From an uncultured Archangium sp. (lineage in GTDB: Bacteria; Myxococcota; Myxococcia; Myxococcales; Myxococcaceae), in contig CAMLFP010000065.1 of NCBI GenBank assembly GCA_946479335.1, positions 1 through 19,375 on the forward strand: 19,375 bases of DNA, in the 5' to 3' direction. The notes beneath the pieces were generated by a model, which was not told the DNA's origin, searched no databases, and saw only the letters and a list, made by a program, of their open reading frames with translations. Numbering within the stretch: position 1 is the first letter of the stretch; each line of letters opens with the position of its first letter. Shown here one piece after another: positions 1-6,458 of this stretch. The position numbers were made by a program, and so were the translations under genes.

Positions 1-73
1 CCAGCAGCCGGCTAAACACCGAACCCTCCGACGCCGCCCTGGCGAAAAGCGTCGCGCAGGACCGCAGCTTCAT
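1..73 (-). CDS. 5' end of a gene downstream of the bactofilins (partial, runs off left edge)
   Basis: On the minus strand an ATG at 73-71 overlaps the TGA stop of the third bactofilin (72-70) as ATGA. The frame stays open for 24 codons to the window edge, beginning MKLRSCATLFARAASEG. A 4-bp stop/start overlap is the usual sign of translational coupling, so I read this as the next gene of the bactofilin operon. Too little is visible to assign a family. In Myxococcus xanthus, as I recall, the gene after bacP encodes PadC, a ParB-like CTPase-domain protein that tethers ParA to bactofilin filaments. That is the obvious candidate by position only, since nothing in these 24 residues proves it. Confidence 0.5.
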   Translation of the reverse strand, partial: MKLRSCATLFARAASEGSVFSRLL

Positions 74-609
74 GTCGTCGGGCGACCCGACAATCTCGTG
101 AGCCGACCGTCCCTCGACGGCGAGAGCGGCCTGGCGGCCGGAGGCGGCAGCGGCTTGGAGATCGGCGCCGCAGGGCGCGCGATGACGGTCGCCGGGCGCG
201 CCGCGGGGCGCGAGACGGTGGTGTTGCGCGTCGCGGGGCGCTCCGAAGCCGGGCGCGGCTCCGCGTTGCCCATGTCGACCCGGCCGCGGAAGCTGGCGCC
301 GTCGACGATGATCACGCGCGGCGCGTTGATGTCGCCCACCATGCGGCCCTCGCGCGTCAGCTCCACCGACTCGGTGGCGGCGATGTTGCCCACCACCACG
401 CCGGAGACGATGGCGTTGCGCACCTGCACGTTGGCCTTCACGATGCCCGACGGCTCGACGATCAGCGTCTTGGTGAGGTTCAGCTCACCCTCGACGCGGC
501 CGCGCACCGTGAGGTCTTCATCACCCGACAGCTTGCCGTTGATGAGAATCGACGGGCCGATGATGGTCGACTCACCGCCACCGCCGCCGAAGTCCTTGCT
601 GGCAGCCAT
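70..609 (-). CDS. bactofilin with proline/alanine/arginine-rich C-terminal tail (BacP-like)
   Basis: A 179-aa polymer-forming cytoskeletal protein of the bactofilin (DUF583) family. The conserved beta-helix covers about residues 14-112. It opens with the family signature (STIIGPSILINGKLSGDEDL), followed by short alternating hydrophobic/glycine turns such as VRGRVEGEL, VVGNIAATESVEL and DGASFRGRVDM. From about residue 115 to 179 the protein is low in complexity and rich in Pro, Ala, Arg, Ser and Thr, which suggests a disordered tail for client proteins. An AAGGAG site lies about 10 nt before the ATG, and the gene begins 3 nt after the second bactofilin. Order and tail match BacP of M. xanthus, which co-polymerises with BacN and BacO at subpolar sites and helps position ParA/PadC and the SofG GTPase. 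The family is certain; the BacP equivalence is inferred. Confidence 0.9.
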   Translation of the reverse strand: MAASKDFGGGGGESTIIGPSILINGKLSGDEDLTVRGRVEGELNLTKTLIVEPSGIVKANVQVRNAIVSGVVVGNIAATESVELTREGRMVGDINAPRVIIVDGASFRGRVDMGNAEPRPASERPATRNTTVSRPAARPATVIARPAAPISKPLPPPAARPLSPSRDGRLTRLSGRPTT

Positions 610-751
610 CGATCAGCGCTCCTTGACGTCCATGTCGACGTTGCCTTTGAAGCTGGCGCCGTCGGCGATGAGAATGCGGGGCGCGCGCACGTCGCCCACC
701 ACGCGGCAGTCGGCCTTGAGCTCGACCTTGTCGGTGGCGGCGATGTTGCCC
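371..751. repeat. diverged direct repeat at 360-bp offset between two bactofilin genes
   Basis: A 21-bp identical block lies at 371-391 and 731-751. A 16-bp block lies at 289-304 and 649-664, and a 9-bp block at 271-279 and 631-639. All are offset by exactly 360 bp. They mark the gapless DNA alignment of the second and third bactofilin genes and support an origin by tandem duplication. These are coding repeats, not a mobile element. Confidence 0.7.
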
Positions 752-936
752 GTCACGCGGCCGGTGATCTCCACGTTCTGCACTTCGATGTCGGCTTCGA
801 CCGACGCGCTGGCCTCGACGAAGAGGCTCTCCTTGAGGGAGATCTTGCCCTTCACCGTGCCCTGGATGACGAGGTCTTCATCGCCGGAGATCTCGCCGTC
901 GATGGTGATGGAGGAGCCAATGATGGTGTTCGCCAT
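613..936 (-). CDS. bactofilin (middle paralogue of three)
   Basis: A 107-aa bactofilin that is almost entirely core beta-helix with very short ends. The signature TIIGSSITIDGEISGDEDL is at residues 4-22, followed by repeated strand-turn units (IQGTVKGKISL, ITGRVTGNIAATDKVEL, IADGASFKGNVDM). It aligns without gaps to the following bactofilin at an exact 360-bp offset, with about half the residues identical, so the two look like a tandem duplication. Bactofilins self-assemble without nucleotide into filaments. A short form with no tails is expected to act as a structural subunit of a mixed polymer. An AAGGGA element about 12 nt before the ATG is the likely ribosome site. The gap to the upstream bactofilin is 43 bp. 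Confidence 0.9.
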   Translation of the reverse strand: MANTIIGSSITIDGEISGDEDLVIQGTVKGKISLKESLFVEASASVEADIEVQNVEITGRVTGNIAATDKVELKADCRVVGDVRAPRILIADGASFKGNVDMDVKER

Positions 937-979
937 GTGTTTCGTTTCCCTTCGTTGAAAGGCTTGATGCGGGAAGACT

Positions 980-1324
980 TCAGATGTCGTCGGGCAGCTT
1001 CACGTCCATCTCGATGGAGCCGTTGAACACCGCCCCGTCTTCGATGACCACGCGGGTCGCCTTGATGTCGCCGTTCACCTTGGCCGACTGGTTGATGGAG
1101 ACCTTGGTCGACGCGTCGATGTTGCCGCTCGCGGTGCCGTTGATGGTCAGCTCATCCGCGCGAATGTCGGCCTCCACGATGCCGGAGGACTCGATGGTGA
1201 GGTGGTTCTTGAGCGCGATCTGCCCTTCGACGCGCCCCTCGATCACCAACCCGCCGCCGCCCGTGAGCGACCCGCGAATGGTGATGCCCTTGCCGATGAT
1301 GTTGGTCTGATCCGTGTTCGCCAT
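980..1324 (-). CDS. bactofilin (first paralogue of three)
   Basis: A 114-aa bactofilin. The N-terminal signature is NIIGKGITIRGSLTGGGGL at residues 8-26. The core runs to about residue 108 with the usual turns (IEGRVEGQIAL, INGTASGNIDAS, VIEDGAVFNGSIEMDV). It differs from the other two in having GGGG where they carry GDED, and it is the most divergent of the trio. A GAGGA ribosome site lies about 8-12 nt before the ATG, and the gene starts 18 bp after the hydrolase stop codon. By order of transcription it corresponds to BacN of M. xanthus, but I have not separated BacN from BacO by sequence. Expected role: subunit of a membrane-proximal cytoskeletal scaffold. Confidence 0.9.
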   Translation of the reverse strand: MANTDQTNIIGKGITIRGSLTGGGGLVIEGRVEGQIALKNHLTIESSGIVEADIRADELTINGTASGNIDASTKVSINQSAKVNGDIKATRVVIEDGAVFNGSIEMDVKLPDDI

Positions 1325-1342
1325 GGGTCGTGTCCTCGTATG

Positions 1343-2179
1343 TCAGCAGTGCGCGGAAATCCACGAAGAGATCGACTCCCACACCTGCTCACGGCCGATC
1401 TCCATCAGCGTTTCGTGGCGGTGCCCGGCGTTGATCTCGAGCTTCTTGTCATTCGAGGCGATGGTCTCGAAGAAGGCCTTCGCGGCGGGCACGCTGACGA
1501 TGGGGTCGTCGCTGCCGATCACCATGAACACCGGCTGCGTCACCTTCGCGCCGAGGCCCTGCAGCTGCTCCTGCGCGGCGGTGGTGCCGAAGAACCAGCG
1601 CGGCGTGGTGGTGCCGAAGCGCAGCGGGTCGTTCTTCGAGGTCTCCTGCCACGCGGTGTCGCGCGAGAGGTACTCGGGCTTGAGCTCGTTGGCGAGCTTG
1701 AGCCCCGGCAGCACGCCCTTGATGAGCTTCGCCGCGAAGACCTTCACCGCCGGCGTGGGCATCGAGAGCGCGTAGAACGGGCTGACCAGCACCGCGCCCT
1801 TCAGCCCCTCGGGGTGCGTCGCGAGGAAGTGCGTGGTGATGAGCGAGCCGTTGGAGTGCGCGACGATGAAGACCGGCTTGCTGCCCGCCGCGGCCTTGAG
1901 CTTCTCGAAGAGGGCCCGAAGGTCGTCGAGGTAATCGCTCCACTGGTTGAAGTCACCGCGCGCGCCGTCTGACCGGCCGTGGCCGCGGTAATCGAAGGCC
2001 ATCACCGCGAAGCCCTGGCTCACCCAGAAGTCGAAGGGCAGCGTGTAGCGCCCGGAGTGATCGTCGTAGCCGTGCACGAAGCCCAGCCACGCCTTCGGCT
2101 CGGAGTCGGGCACCACCTGCGACCAATGGAGACGCGTACCGTCTCTCGAAGCGAAAAACCCCTCGTCGCGACGTGGCAT
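1343..2179 (-). CDS. alpha/beta hydrolase, monoacylglycerol-lipase-like
   Basis: A 278-aa serine hydrolase of the alpha/beta fold, closest in motif pattern to monoglyceride lipase/lysophospholipase (Hydrolase_4). The oxyanion-side motif HGYDDHSGRY is at residues 36-45 and DYRGHGRSDG at 63-72. The nucleophile elbow reads AHSNGS (Ser109), the acid is in GSDDP (Asp224/225) and the base is His255 in GHRHE. The elbow departs from the common GHSMGG, but Ser and the flanking small residues are kept, so I expect an active enzyme. There is no signal peptide, so it is probably cytoplasmic and acts on monoacylglycerols, lysolipids or related esters. It lies 13 bp after the TPR gene and 18 bp before the first bactofilin, within the same operon. 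No clear Shine-Dalgarno sequence precedes the ATG, so coupling to upstream translation is likely. Substrate unknown. Confidence 0.85.
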   Translation of the reverse strand: MPRRDEGFFASRDGTRLHWSQVVPDSEPKAWLGFVHGYDDHSGRYTLPFDFWVSQGFAVMAFDYRGHGRSDGARGDFNQWSDYLDDLRALFEKLKAAAGSKPVFIVAHSNGSLITTHFLATHPEGLKGAVLVSPFYALSMPTPAVKVFAAKLIKGVLPGLKLANELKPEYLSRDTAWQETSKNDPLRFGTTTPRWFFGTTAAQEQLQGLGAKVTQPVFMVIGSDDPIVSVPAAKAFFETIASNDKKLEINAGHRHETLMEIGREQVWESISSWISAHC

Positions 2180-2192
2180 GAGGGCCGGGGTT

Positions 2193-4046
2193 CTACCGGC
2201 CTTTGCCGCCCGGCGTCAGCAACTTCAGCTTGCGCTCGAGGTCTTCACGCTGCCCCAGGCGCTCCGCGTCGTCGGGGTTCAAGGTCAGCGCCTTCAAGGC
2301 GCGGTTGTACGACTGCTGCGCACGCGCACGGTCACCCGCCTTCGCCGCGACGTCGCCGAGGTGCTCGAAGAGCGTGGCGTCGTCGGGCCCGCCGTCGATG
2401 GCGCGCTCCAGCGTGTCGCGGGCCGCGTCGAGCTGCCCCTTCTTGAACAGCACCATGCCCAGCGAGTCGAGGAACGCCGAGCTGTCGGGCCGGAGCTCCA
2501 GCGCCCGGCGCACGAACTTCTCCGCCTCGTCGAGCTCGCCGCCGTGGGCCGCCAGGGTGTAGCCGATGAAGTTGAGCGCCGCGGCGTTCTGCGGGTCGGA
2601 CTCCACCAGCTTCCGCACGCGGGTGATGGCCTGCTTCCAGTCGCCCTGGCGCTCCAGCGTGGTGGCCAACGCGAAGGTGAGCTGCTCGTCGTCGGGCACC
2701 TTGGAGAGCGCCCCCGACAGCAGCGACACCGCGTCGTCGAGCCGGTTCTGCCGCGTGTAGAAGGCGCCGAGCGCGTCCAGCACGTCGATGCTGGCCTGCC
2801 GGCCCAGCGATCGCACCAGCGTCACCTCCGCGTCGCGCAGGCGGCCCGCGCGCTCCTGCACGCGCGAGAGCGCCGCGTCGAGCCCGGGGAGCGTCGGCTT
2901 CTCCTTCTGCACCGCTTCGAGCACCGCCAGCGCCTCGGGCGTGCGACCCAGGAGGGAGAGGCACGACGCGCGGTGCACGCGGGCGTCGAGCGCGACCTCG
3001 CCCAGCGACGCCGGCACCGCCTCGAAGGCCTTCGCCGCCTTCTCGAACTCGCGCGCGCGCTCGTAGACGAGCCCCGCGTAGAAGTGGAGCCGCGGCTCGC
3101 TGTTGGTGGCGCGCGCCTGATCGAGCACCTTCGCCGCGAGCTGCAGCTGCCGTGACGCGAGGTACGCGAAGGCGATCTTCACCGAGGTCTCGGAGTCGGC
3201 GCCCAACGCGAGGATCTCCCCGAAGTACGCCTGCGCCTCCTGCGGCTTCTTGAGCCGCAGCGCCAGCCGCCCGGCGTTGAGGAGGATCTCCCGGTTCTCC
3301 GGCGCGTTCTCGGCCGCGCGCTGCCAGTTGGCCGCGGCCTCGGTGAGCTGCCCCTGGCTCTCCGCGATGCGCGCCAGCGTGGCCCACGCCTCGACGTCAC
3401 CCGGGTCGCGCTCCAGCGCCCGCCGCAACAGCCCCTCGGCGCGCTGCGCGTCGCCCTTCTCGGCCAGCGCCAACCCGAGCCGGTGGAAGCCCACGGGCTC
3501 CCCGGGCACCGCGGTGGCCAGCTCGTCGATCACCTTCGTGGCCTCGTCGGGCCGCCCGGCGTCGAGCCACAGCTGGGTGAGCACCAGGTACGCCTCGGGG
3601 TCGACGGGCTTGAGCTTGATGGCGCGGTTGAGGTGCGTCTTCGCGCGCGCGAACTTCCCGCCCTCGTACAGCACCCGCCCCATCAACAGCTGCGCGGGCT
3701 GGTACCCGGGCACCTTCTCGATGACGCGCTGGAGCTGCCGCTCCGCCTGATCGAGATCGGCGGCGCGCGCGTACTGCTCGGCCAGCTCCGTCATCAGGTA
3801 GGGGTTCTGATCATCGGAGGCCAACGCGAGGCGCAGCTCGTCGAGCGCCACGCGGTGATCGCCCTCGTGGTGCGCCAGCCGCGCGCGGAGGAAGTGCGCG
3901 TACGACGCCGCGGAGGGGAACGGAGAGGCCGAGTCTTCTTGCGAGCCCATGGCCTCCTGCATGGCGGCCATGTCGACCCGCGGGCGTTTCGGCTGCGCTG
4001 CCAGCGCGGCGGAGGAGACGAGCAGCAGCGGCAGCCAGCGGATCAC
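2193..4046 (-). CDS. exported tetratricopeptide-repeat protein
   Basis: A 617-aa protein made almost wholly of TPR units. I place the start at the GTG at 4046-4044, which overlaps the TGA of the kinase gene (GTGA). A Sec signal peptide follows at once: a short basic N-terminus, hydrophobic core WLPLLLVSSAALA, and likely signal peptidase I cleavage near residue 16-17. A frame extension upstream to 4343 would bury that peptide and overlap the kinase, so it is rejected. From about residue 47 to 600 there are more than ten 34-residue helical pairs with the usual W/L-G-Y/A-A-P spacing, for example LMTELAEQYARAADLDQAER and FLDSLGMVLFKKGQLDAARD. The protein is probably periplasmic or surface-associated and mediates protein contacts. 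No enzymatic domain is visible, and the partner is unknown. Confidence 0.85.
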   Translation of the reverse strand: MIRWLPLLLVSSAALAAQPKRPRVDMAAMQEAMGSQEDSASPFPSAASYAHFLRARLAHHEGDHRVALDELRLALASDDQNPYLMTELAEQYARAADLDQAERQLQRVIEKVPGYQPAQLLMGRVLYEGGKFARAKTHLNRAIKLKPVDPEAYLVLTQLWLDAGRPDEATKVIDELATAVPGEPVGFHRLGLALAEKGDAQRAEGLLRRALERDPGDVEAWATLARIAESQGQLTEAAANWQRAAENAPENREILLNAGRLALRLKKPQEAQAYFGEILALGADSETSVKIAFAYLASRQLQLAAKVLDQARATNSEPRLHFYAGLVYERAREFEKAAKAFEAVPASLGEVALDARVHRASCLSLLGRTPEALAVLEAVQKEKPTLPGLDAALSRVQERAGRLRDAEVTLVRSLGRQASIDVLDALGAFYTRQNRLDDAVSLLSGALSKVPDDEQLTFALATTLERQGDWKQAITRVRKLVESDPQNAAALNFIGYTLAAHGGELDEAEKFVRRALELRPDSSAFLDSLGMVLFKKGQLDAARDTLERAIDGGPDDATLFEHLGDVAAKAGDRARAQQSYNRALKALTLNPDDAERLGQREDLERKLKLLTPGGKGR

Positions 4047-6367
4047 GAGAGGAGCTTCTCCAACAGTTGTTCTGCGCCTCCGCCGCCCAACTCGAGGCCC
4101 ACACTCCCGACCTCGATGGTCTTGGCACGGTAGATCACGTGCTCGTCGGCGAGCAGCCCCACCAACCGCCCGATCAGCTGCTGCGCCGCGTCGGCGGCGG
4201 TCTCCGGGAGCACCAACACGAAGGCGCCGCCGCCGAGGTGCCCCACCAGGTCGGGCGGAACCAGCTGCTTGCGCACCACCGCCGCACAGCGCGCCGGTTC
4301 GAGGGTCGCGCCGCTCAACGGCTTGAGCACCGCGAGCGTGCACGGCCGCCCGTAGCGCACGCTGCGGCTGAGCTCCTGCTCGAGCGCGTTCACCACCCCG
4401 ACCTGATCGTTGAGCCCCGTCTCGGGGTCGGTGCCCGGGCCCACGGAGAGCTGCGGCTTGCGACGGTGCCGCTGCAGCACCGACTCCGCGCGCTGCAGCA
4501 GCGTGGCCGGCGGCATCGGCTTGACGATGAAGTCGGCGGCGCCGAGTTCCGAGGGCCGCACGCGCTGCGCAAGCTCCGCGCGCGCCGAGAGGAGGATGAC
4601 GGGGATGTGCGCGGTGTCGGGCCGCGACTGCAGCTCGCGGAGCGCGTCGAGCCCGTCGCGGTTGGGCATGAACACGTCCATGATAATCAGGTCGGGCAGC
4701 AGCGCCTTCGCGCGCTCGACCGCGTCGTTGCCGTCGCGCGCCATCTCCACGCGGTAGTGCGTGGAGAGCGCCATCGTCGCCACGCGGCTGAAGATCGGGT
4801 CGTCCTCCACGAGCAACACCAGCGGGTCGGTGCGCGGCTTCACGGTGCGCCCCGCGCCCTCCGGCATCGGCAGCGTGAACGCGAACACCGCGCCGCCCTC
4901 GGGAGGCGCCTCGGCCCAGATCTCCCCGCCGTGGCGCTCGATGAACTCGCGGCAGATGGAGAGGCCCAGCCCGCTGGAGCGCTCGAAGGCCATCAAGAGC
5001 GCGCCGGCGTCTTCCACCTTGCCGTTGTCGCGCACCTCGACCAACGCCACGTCGCCGTCGGGGCGCTTGCGCAGCCGCACGCGCACCACGATGTCGGTCG
5101 CGCCCTTCGAGTGCTTGAGCGCGTTGGTGATCAGGTTCTGCAGCACCTGTCTGATCTTCTGCTCATCGGCGAACACGTCGAGGCTGAGCGGCGCCTCCGC
5201 GTGCAGGTGCACGCCCTTCTCCTTCGCCAGCAGCTGGAGCTCGCGCGCGGCGTCTTGCGCGGCCTCGCTGACGTCGAAGGGCCTCGCGAAGAGCGCCATG
5301 CGCCCGTCGGTGCCGCGCGCGCTGTCGAGCAGCCCCTCCACCAACGCGAGCGCCTTCTTGCCCGCGCGGGCCATGGCGTCGACCGAGGTCTGCTGCAGCG
5401 GGTTGAGCGCGCCGTCGCCCTGGAGGATGTGCGCGTAGCCGATGATCACCCCGAGCGGCGCGCGGAGGTCGTGGCTGAGCACCGCCATGATCTCGTTCTT
5501 CTTCTTGTCGGCGGCGCGGAGGCGGTTGTTGGCCTCGACGAGCTCCTTGTAGCGATCGACGTAGGCGTCTTCGAGGGCCTGCTGGCTGCGCGCCGCCGAG
5601 GCCGACACGTGCCGCTGCTCGAGCGCGTTGCCCAGCGCCACGCCGACGCCCTGCAGGTAATCGAGTTCCTCCTGGGCGAGCGCCTCCGCGCGCCGCACCA
5701 CGAGGGCCGCGAGATCCTTCACGCCGGAGATGGGCACGATCCAGTCGTTCTCGATGCGCACCGGCACCCGCACCTCGAGCGCCTTGCGGTAGCTGGGCGA
5801 GACCGCGAGGTCGATCGGGCGGCGCTCCTTGTGGTCGATGAGCGTGCCGCGAGAGGGCGCGCCGCGCTCCAGCTCCAGCACCGACACGCGCTCGCTGCCC
5901 AGCCCGTCGGCGAGCCGCTCCGAGACGGTGCGCAGCAGCTCTTCGAGCGTCACGCCCGACTGCGAGAGCCGCGTCAGCTCCAGCATCAACTCGAGGCGCT
6001 TGCGCACCAGCGCGTCGAGCTCCATCGCCTTGCGGGCCTTGAGGCTCGACGAGAGCAGCCGATCGAGCGCGTCGAACGACTCCGCCACCCCATCGACGTC
6101 GAGGCGCTGCAATGACGCGCGCCACCCTTCGCTGCCGTCGATGAGCACCGGCACGCGACGCCACTCGGCCCGCTGCCGCACCTCGGCGAGCAGCGTCGGC
6201 GCGAGGCGCGCGGTCGAGGCCAGCACCACCGCGTCGGGGCGCTCGGCGCCCGCCAGCTCGCTCACGTTGACGGCGGAGGCGCAGCGATAGCCGCGCGCCT
6301 CCAACCGGGGCACCACCGCCCCCGCCCGACTTCCCACGATCAAGACGCGTCCGTGTCCGTTCACCAC
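4043..6367 (-). CDS. hybrid sensor histidine kinase/response regulator with degenerate GGDEF C-terminus
   Basis: A 774-aa cytoplasmic hybrid kinase with no transmembrane segment. Residues 6-110 look like a worn receiver domain (VLIVGSRAG start, no clear acidic triad). Residues about 125-255 resemble a GAF domain, followed by a coiled linker. HisKA has SHDLRAPL with His299, and HATPase_c has an N-box (NLITNALKH, 411-419), DNG at 447-449 and GLGLS at 466-470. Residues 516-635 form a complete receiver (Asp522/523, phospho-acceptor Asp564, Ser594, Lys616). Residues about 645-774 keep the GGDEF-like start DPETGLND, but the active-site loop reads LGGGAF, so diguanylate cyclase activity is unlikely. 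I choose the GTG at 6367-6365 because a TAAGCT box sits exactly 7 nt upstream. Longer starts would enter the divergent ompA-like gene. It heads the TPR-hydrolase-bactofilin operon. Confidence 0.85.
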   Translation of the reverse strand: MVNGHGRVLIVGSRAGAVVPRLEARGYRCASAVNVSELAGAERPDAVVLASTARLAPTLLAEVRQRAEWRRVPVLIDGSEGWRASLQRLDVDGVAESFDALDRLLSSSLKARKAMELDALVRKRLELMLELTRLSQSGVTLEELLRTVSERLADGLGSERVSVLELERGAPSRGTLIDHKERRPIDLAVSPSYRKALEVRVPVRIENDWIVPISGVKDLAALVVRRAEALAQEELDYLQGVGVALGNALEQRHVSASAARSQQALEDAYVDRYKELVEANNRLRAADKKKNEIMAVLSHDLRAPLGVIIGYAHILQGDGALNPLQQTSVDAMARAGKKALALVEGLLDSARGTDGRMALFARPFDVSEAAQDAARELQLLAKEKGVHLHAEAPLSLDVFADEQKIRQVLQNLITNALKHSKGATDIVVRVRLRKRPDGDVALVEVRDNGKVEDAGALLMAFERSSGLGLSICREFIERHGGEIWAEAPPEGGAVFAFTLPMPEGAGRTVKPRTDPLVLLVEDDPIFSRVATMALSTHYRVEMARDGNDAVERAKALLPDLIIMDVFMPNRDGLDALRELQSRPDTAHIPVILLSARAELAQRVRPSELGAADFIVKPMPPATLLQRAESVLQRHRRKPQLSVGPGTDPETGLNDQVGVVNALEQELSRSVRYGRPCTLAVLKPLSGATLEPARCAAVVRKQLVPPDLVGHLGGGAFVLVLPETAADAAQQLIGRLVGLLADEHVIYRAKTIEVGSVGLELGGGGAEQLLEKLLS

Positions 6368-6374
6368 GGAATCG

Positions 6375-6380
6375 AGCTTA
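6375..6380 (-). promoter_or_regulatory. -10 box candidate TAAGCT, possible leaderless start for the kinase
   Basis: On the minus strand TAAGCT ends exactly 7 nt before the GTG start of the hybrid kinase, and no Shine-Dalgarno sequence is visible there. A TAnnnT box at this distance is the usual geometry of leaderless mRNAs in high-GC bacteria, where transcription starts on the first base of the start codon. No recognisable -35 hexamer lies 17-18 nt upstream. Confidence 0.35.
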
Positions 6381-6423
6381 GCAAAGGGGGCGCGAAAACT
6401 CGGGACGACTGGATCATGTCGGC

Positions 6424-6429
6424 TACAGT
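6424..6429 (+). promoter_or_regulatory. -10 box candidate TACAGT upstream of the OmpA-like operon
   Basis: TACAGT matches TATAAT at four of six positions and lies 29 bases before the ATG at 6459. This would give a 5' leader of roughly 20-25 nt. The -35 region at the expected spacing is not consensus. The leader has no strong Shine-Dalgarno sequence. Confidence 0.3.
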
Positions 6430-6458
6430 GCGCCGGCCGATTGCCTCCCGGACTCCTC

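Larger units (their letters stand above)
6368..6458. promoter_or_regulatory. divergent intergenic region between the kinase and OmpA-like operons
   Basis: This 91-bp spacer is the only non-coding DNA between two divergently transcribed operons, so it must carry the promoters of both unless they lie inside the genes. It is less GC-rich than its surroundings in part. It holds two TAnnnT-type -10 candidates pointing in opposite directions (listed separately). I found no convincing TTGACA-like -35 for either, and no clear inverted repeat. Confidence 0.6.

Noticed and set aside
4047..4343. Upstream extension of the TPR gene to an ATG at 4343
   Set aside because: It would lie wholly within the kinase 3' end and bury the signal peptide; the GTGA overlap start is far better.
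4300..4440. Active diguanylate cyclase
   Set aside because: The signature loop reads GGGAF instead of GGDEF/GGEEF, so the metal and catalytic acidic residues are missing.
4067..6115. A 682-codon open frame on the plus strand opposite the kinase
   Set aside because: Its product is rich in Arg, His, Leu and Glu with no domain pattern, as expected for the antisense of high-GC coding sequence. The minus-strand kinase has clear motifs throughout.
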